A stretch of DNA of 64,000 nt from Notospermus geniculatus. Its lineage: Eukaryota; Nemertea; Pilidiophora; Heteronemertea; Lineidae. The translations under genes were made by a program, and so were the position numbers. Location of the stretch: contig NMRB01000269.1 of assembly GCA_002633025.1 (NCBI GenBank), positions 257,325 to 321,324 of the forward strand, written 5' to 3'. The notes beneath the pieces are model-generated. The model saw only the letters and a list, made by a program, of their open reading frames with translations, made no database searches and was not told the DNA's origin. This document shows positions 60,501-64,000 of the stretch, one piece after another (the stretch's first letter is position 1; every line of letters starts with the position of its first letter).

Positions 60501-61367
60501 CCATTCAACCCATCTGATCAAATTACAACTCTGAGGAACATCGTATGAAATAACCATTTGGAATTGACAACATGTATTTGCTAAATTTGCATGGTGGAGG
60601 AGCAATGAAATCAATGAGAATTCAATCTTGAACACAAAGGTGACAAGCTCCTGAAAATTTTCTGAGAGTGAAGTTGTCTAAGAATCAGAATTTACCTTCT
60701 TTTGTTCTTGTAGTTGTAGAAACTTTAAGGCGGCTTCCTCTTCCTCAGGATTGAGCCTGTCCTCATCATTTTCTTTTCCTTGACCAGCTGTATCCTGCAC
60801 AACTGGATCATTCAGGTGGCAAAGTTCATCCTTGGACTCCAAGTGGATCACATCAAGGGCAGTATTGACTGATACGGACTCCAAGTGGATCACATCAAGG
60901 GCAGTATTGACTGATACGGGCTCGACAAAGTCATCACCCTGAGCAGAATGAATCATCACTTTGGCAGGGGATGACTGTGGTGAGCTGTCCTGGAAACCAT
61001 CAGGCGGTGGGCGAAGTCCAGCATCAGGGTTACCTGATGTCTCCAAAGTGATCTCAGACCCCACAGCTTCACCACTGACCACTGATCCCCCATTGAGGTG
61101 ACTGCCATCAGCTTCATTAGGAAGGTAACTAAAGATCAACTGTTCAGATTCACTGGCATTTTCAGCAGCATTATTTTCACGGCTGGGCACTGCCACTGTA
61201 GCATCTCCATCAGTTTTACCATCCTCTGGTTCAGCTTGAAAACCAGCCTCAATCAGAAGACTTTCATCCAGACCAATTCCTCCTTCAACACAAGGTGGCT
61301 TCCCAGACATCAACCCAACACTTGCATGAGAGTCATTACTAGAAGGGTTTCTGTCGAGCTGATCCAT
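54560..61367 (-). CDS. ELMOD3: ELMO domain-containing protein 3 (complete, 9 coding exons, long acidic N-terminus)
   Basis: ELMOD proteins are GTPase-activating proteins for ARL/ARF GTPases, and mammalian ELMOD3 is linked to ARL2 and hearing (family knowledge). Coding exons (5' to 3'): 61367-60696, 60408-59953, 59835-59757, 59440-59372, 57550-57459, 57007-56761, 56535-56328, 55763-55636, 54741-54560. Phases agree and sum to 2,133 bp, 710 residues. The ELMO part is unmistakable: FGPPKLQKNL, LQTIYKKLTGSKFDC, HWELVGFQGTDPSTDLRAAG (the Arg of DLRAAG is the conserved GAP-motif residue), FPFCVTSINMTSIALQCLR, and KTIRDSGYVIK. The preceding EWDTVQTITPG also matches vertebrate ELMOD3. The first two exons encode 376 residues with no recognised domain, rich in acidic residues and Ser (KEDDFDDDFDVGDF; EEEEAALKFLQLQEQ), roughly doubling the usual length. 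They contain two perfect in-frame duplications. The ATG at 61367 is the first in the open frame; a 5' non-coding exon is possible because a tag acceptor lies just upstream. Confidence 0.95.
54845..55096. mobile_element. MITE with aaagataatgtatcacg ends (family G), copy 1
   Basis: Left aaagataatgtatcacgggt, right gaagtcgtgatatattatct. Interior tggcatgcccctctagaaat and aaacatccatgtttacaaac. It lies in the last ELMOD3 intron, next to family F copy 2. Confidence 0.85.
55110..55385. mobile_element. Palindromic MITE (family F), copy 2, in an ELMOD3 intron
   Basis: Ends gattctcaatcgccaataga and tctgcaaattcgagaatcgt. Interior ggtctgaaactgaatgacgt and ccccacgacagtgacttcga as in copy 1. Confidence 0.78.
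55429..55530. mobile_element. Hairpin MITE (family C), copy 3, in an ELMOD3 intron
   Basis: tcctcccatagcagggctt ... gtaaaaacccctgcagtggg followed by aggatg. One arm has lost about ten bases (gtgacaaggagcgagg). Confidence 0.82.
56081..56273. mobile_element. TGACGTCA-rich MITE (family D), copy 2, in an ELMOD3 intron
   Basis: Ends gcggttcttaactgacgtca and tgacgtcatgtgaagaacct are inverted repeats. Interior as in copies 1 and 3 with a short deletion. It lies between ELMOD3 exons 7 and 8. Confidence 0.85.
58563..58794. mobile_element. TGACGTCA-rich MITE (family D), copy 3, in an ELMOD3 intron
   Basis: Full-length, about 230 bp. Terminal inverted repeats tagaggctcttcattgacgt and acgtcagatggagaacctct, with many internal TGACGTCA-like half and full sites. 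It lies between ELMOD3 exons 4 and 5. Confidence 0.85.
59088..59184. mobile_element. Hairpin MITE (family C), copy 4, in an ELMOD3 intron
   Basis: catcctcccatagcagggct ... aaaacccctgctgtgggagg followed by atg. The most nearly perfect hairpin of the family. Confidence 0.85.
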
Positions 61368-61444
61368 GTTTCTAGAGGCTCATAACACCATCTGAACCTA
61401 GAAGAATAGAGAAATAGAACTGATAACCTGATACCTGGAGTACA

Positions 61445-62134
61445 CTTAAAGATAATGTATCACGACTTCATTGTTTACATTCAATGTTCAAGGCTCAAAA
61501 TAAGTGGTATCGCATAGCAATTTGCGACAGAAAAATCAGAAAGTGCGATATGGCCGAGGAGGTACATTTGCAAAATTGCTACACATCGTTTTCAAGTAGA
61601 GACAGCCGTGGCTGGCCAGCAGCGGCCGTCGAGGAGTCAGTCAGTACATAGTTCATCGGCAACTAACAACACCAACCAAACCTCGCTTTCATGATTCTTA
61701 CACATGAGTCACAGTATGTTCGCCATGCATGAGTGAGTGTTGTTGTGTGCGAGGTTGACTCAAAGCCATGCAAGATGGCTTCCGCTGTTGAACATGTTGG
61801 ATGGACAAAAAAGTTGCTACACAAAGTACCAAAACTGCGAATCAAGTGGAACCCTTGATTGGCAATTTTGCTACACAAGTAAAAAAAGTTATTTTGAGCC
61901 TTGAAAGTTTGTATCACGACTTCATTGTTTACATTCAATGTTTGTAAACATGGATGTTTACATTACGTTATTTTTGACTTCTGGGACATGGCAACCCACC
62001 AAATTCAATACTTTGGGTGTCAAAAGAATTTCTAGAGGGGCATGCCACTGAAGAAAGACTGGACACAAACCAACAAAATGTAAATAAACAATGATTTTCG
62101 TGGCCCACGAAAATACCCGTGATACATTATCTTA
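61445..62134. mobile_element. Family G MITE, copy 2 (inverted), split by another element
   Basis: Reverse complement of the element at 54,845-55,096, ending cccgtgatacattatcttat, interrupted at 61,489-61,903. A 33-bp stretch (61,456-61,488) is repeated exactly at 61,910-61,942 on the other side of the insert. Confidence 0.83.
61489..61903. mobile_element. Element inserted in the family G MITE
   Basis: Inverted ends caaggctcaaaataa and ttattttgagccttg. Interior 415 bp without a recognisable ORF product; inner arms gcaattttgctacaca / gcaaaattgctacaca are also mirrored. Confidence 0.78.
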
Positions 62135-62855
62135 TGGCCTGCCACCTCACCTAGGAGGCCTATCGGCGGTAACGGCAGGCCTATCTATACCGTAGCGTAG
62201 GCCAAGCCAGGCATGTTACGTTTCAATGACAACACGAACAACTCAACTGAACGACTGCAAGAATTCCCAAATAGGCTACCGAGGCCTACCGTACCGTACC
62301 GTGGTGTAGGGCTAGTGAAATGCATATTTACCAATACCATCAATCGGTAGGCCTAGGCCTAATCTCATGGGTATTACACTTCAGCTAAGCACACATGGCG
62401 GCCTGCAGTAAGCCACAATCCATGCACATTATGAGTAGTGCATCGCCTGCACTGACGTACATTTTTTTGACATTTTTTTGACAGTTCTAAGCAACCCAAC
62501 AAAAAAGCATTGTCTGCATGGTTGTTAGTGCGATTTCTTTCACATTTACGCATCTTGGACAATTTACCTATATGCACACACTTACTCAACCTAATTAAGG
62601 CACTAGGATTTGAATAATTTTGAAGTTTTAATCCAGTGATCACTGCCATTTTGGATGGAATTCACGAAGCCACTAGCAGCAGTCCCGCACTGAAGAAAAT
62701 TCATCAAACTCAAAAACACATCAAAGAAATAAACTGACTCATGCAACAAATACATTAAATCACATTTATGTTATTGTATATTTTATAAAATATTCAAAAT
62801 GAGTAACCATTTAAATATCAAGGAAAGTTTGACCAGTGAGCCCGTGATTGTAAAG

Positions 62856-63833
62856 ATGGCAGCCCCCATGAACAGGGTTTTGCGAAAATTCTCAAATTTT
62901 CCGCATTTTTGGGGGTCTAAAGCTCTTTTTGAGCGTGGTCTGTCAACTTTAGATGTTGCTGAAGTAGTCAGCATAATTCCAGTCCGAAATTGCAGGCCAC
63001 CATTGCTAAAAAGAGCCCCAAATTCAAGCTTAATCCAGGCTGCTGTTGGTGAGTTTTTGTGTCCCGTTTTATTTTGTAGGGGGAGGTTTAGAAATCAAAC
63101 GATAAACGTAAACGGTCTGCGCGCAATCAACTTCACGTTGTACCAAAGATATCAATATCACCTTTCAGTCTTTGCTTTTTCACCTCAGGGCAAAGGACAT
63201 TTTCTTCTGCAAGTTCTGATGATTCCCAAGTTGCTGGTGCAAAGAATGAGCCTCGTGATGATGATGGTTTTTCTAGGGAAAGGTTGGAAACTTTGTTGAA
63301 GGAAGAGTCAAAACTTGTGGAAGATATGGCAAGTATAACATGGCTGGAATACAAAGTACCTCAAAGGACGTCATTCAAAGTTTATTAAAAGGTGTCCTGT
63401 AGTCTTGTACTCTCTTGTTATAATGTTATGATCTTGTTTTTCTTGATTTCAGCCTGACTGCAGTTTGTCAAATCCTTATGAGAAACCCTATAAGAAGTGT
63501 GTCATCTGCCAATACAACATTGAGTTGGATTACAAAGTAAGGAGCCTATGTTCGGCCTATTTTGATATCAGTCTCAGCAAAACTTCTACATCAATACCCT
63601 AAGAATGAGGACCAGCCATTTGTGAGGACATTCACTTGAAAATTGCTTGCGGCTTCACATGACCTGATTGTTTTGAGCTTGAAATGTTGTCTTCATTATT
63701 TTGCAGAATACTAAGTTACTAAGTCAGTTTGTTTCACCATACACTGGTAGGATATTTGGCAGGCATATCACTGGGTTGTGTCGGCCTATGCAGCAGTGGA
63801 TATCACATCTGATCAAAACATCGAGAAGATTCG
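62856..63833 (+). CDS. MRPS18C: Mitochondrial ribosomal protein S18C (bS18m), last exon beyond the window
   Basis: Small-subunit protein of the mitochondrial ribosome. Exons: 62856-63048, 63189-63328, 63453-63536, 63707-63833, with consistent phases. The N-terminus (MAAPMNRVLRKFSNF) is basic and free of acidic residues for about 20 positions, as in a mitochondrial targeting signal. The second exon is poorly conserved. The third and fourth give the family core NPYEKPYKKCVICQYNIELD followed by LLSQFVSPYTGRIFGRHITG and LC, with a CxxC pair as in vertebrate S18C. An in-frame upstream ATG at 62799 exists, but the MAAP start gives the better targeting peptide. The donor of intron 2 reads ATG|GCAAGT, a GC rather than GT donor. 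The final exon (family C-terminus of about 35 residues) is not found before position 64,000. Confidence 0.93.
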
Positions 63834-64000
63834 GTGAGTGTTGTGTCATGGTAACTGGAATCCAGCAACACTGGAAAGTTATGATGGCCATCATGATAGT
63901 CTACTTCACATCCTGGAGACTGTGTGGAAACTTCTGCAGCTCACTTTACAAGCGATAAAAAACTTCCATTGCAGTTCCTTTCCACAGCAGATTCTCATCA

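Larger units (their letters stand above)
61368..62855. promoter_or_regulatory. Head-to-head intergenic region between ELMOD3 and MRPS18C
   Basis: The two start codons point away from each other with 1,488 bases between them, so this stretch must hold both promoters or one bidirectional promoter. No TATA box was seen. About 690 bases (61,445-62,134) are a MITE split by a second element. The remainder (62,135-62,855) is unique-looking and contains a short run of repeated aggccta and ccgta motifs near 62,150-62,360. Shared control of the two genes is inference. Confidence 0.55.

Overview
This is a eukaryotic genomic window, not bacterial: the coding capacity is split into short exons with GT-AG introns, most of the DNA is non-coding, and MITE-like inverted repeats, tRNA-derived SINEs and tandem arrays are dense. 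The conserved proteins are animal, and the repeat style (many short palindromic DNA elements, frequent aggccta and TGACGTCA motifs) fits a marine invertebrate. I cannot tell an ambulacrarian from a lophotrochozoan or a cephalochordate. One 932-base run of N at 38,644-39,575 is an assembly gap.

Four animal genes can be reconstructed exon by exon. (1) Minus strand, 28,460-32,774: a complete eight-exon secreted, probably GPI-anchored alpha-carbonic anhydrase of 345 residues. (2) Plus strand, 36,574-45,577: the 3' part of an INPP5F/SAC2-type phosphoinositide phosphatase, covering the catalytic half of the SAC domain, the hSac2 domain and a long C-terminal exon. Its N-terminal exons were not recognised and an internal exon is probably in the N gap. 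(3) Minus strand, 54,560-61,367: a complete nine-exon ELMOD3 homologue of 710 residues with an unusually long acidic N-terminal region. (4) Plus strand, 62,856 to the window edge: mitochondrial ribosomal protein S18C, complete except for its last exon. ELMOD3 and MRPS18C are head to head about 1.5 kb apart. INPP5F and ELMOD3 converge across about 9 kb of repeats. The four genes do not form one pathway.

Region 1-28 kb: I recognise no protein gene. It holds at least six copies of one tRNA-derived SINE, four copies of a TGACGTCA-rich MITE, a 0.4-kb dispersed repeat present twice, several hairpin elements, a clean example of one MITE nested in another (17,039-17,390), and an element at 26,048-26,420 with a perfect 5-bp target duplication. 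Region 28-46 kb: carbonic anhydrase and INPP5F with their repeat-filled introns. Region 46-54.5 kb: repeat desert, including two large foldback arrays (50.2-51.1 and 51.2-52.3 kb) and a 1.1-kb element with 145-bp internal repeats. Region 54.5-64 kb: ELMOD3 and MRPS18C.

The most interesting observations are: (a) the end of an INPP5F SAC-domain exon together with its splice donor is tandemly copied at 63 bp, giving four identical 5' splice sites in a row, where use of any but the first adds an in-frame stop; (b) a window-wide habit of near-perfect 30-63-bp tandem doublets, two of them in frame in ELMOD3; and (c) foldback arrays built from self-complementary CCGCGG units.
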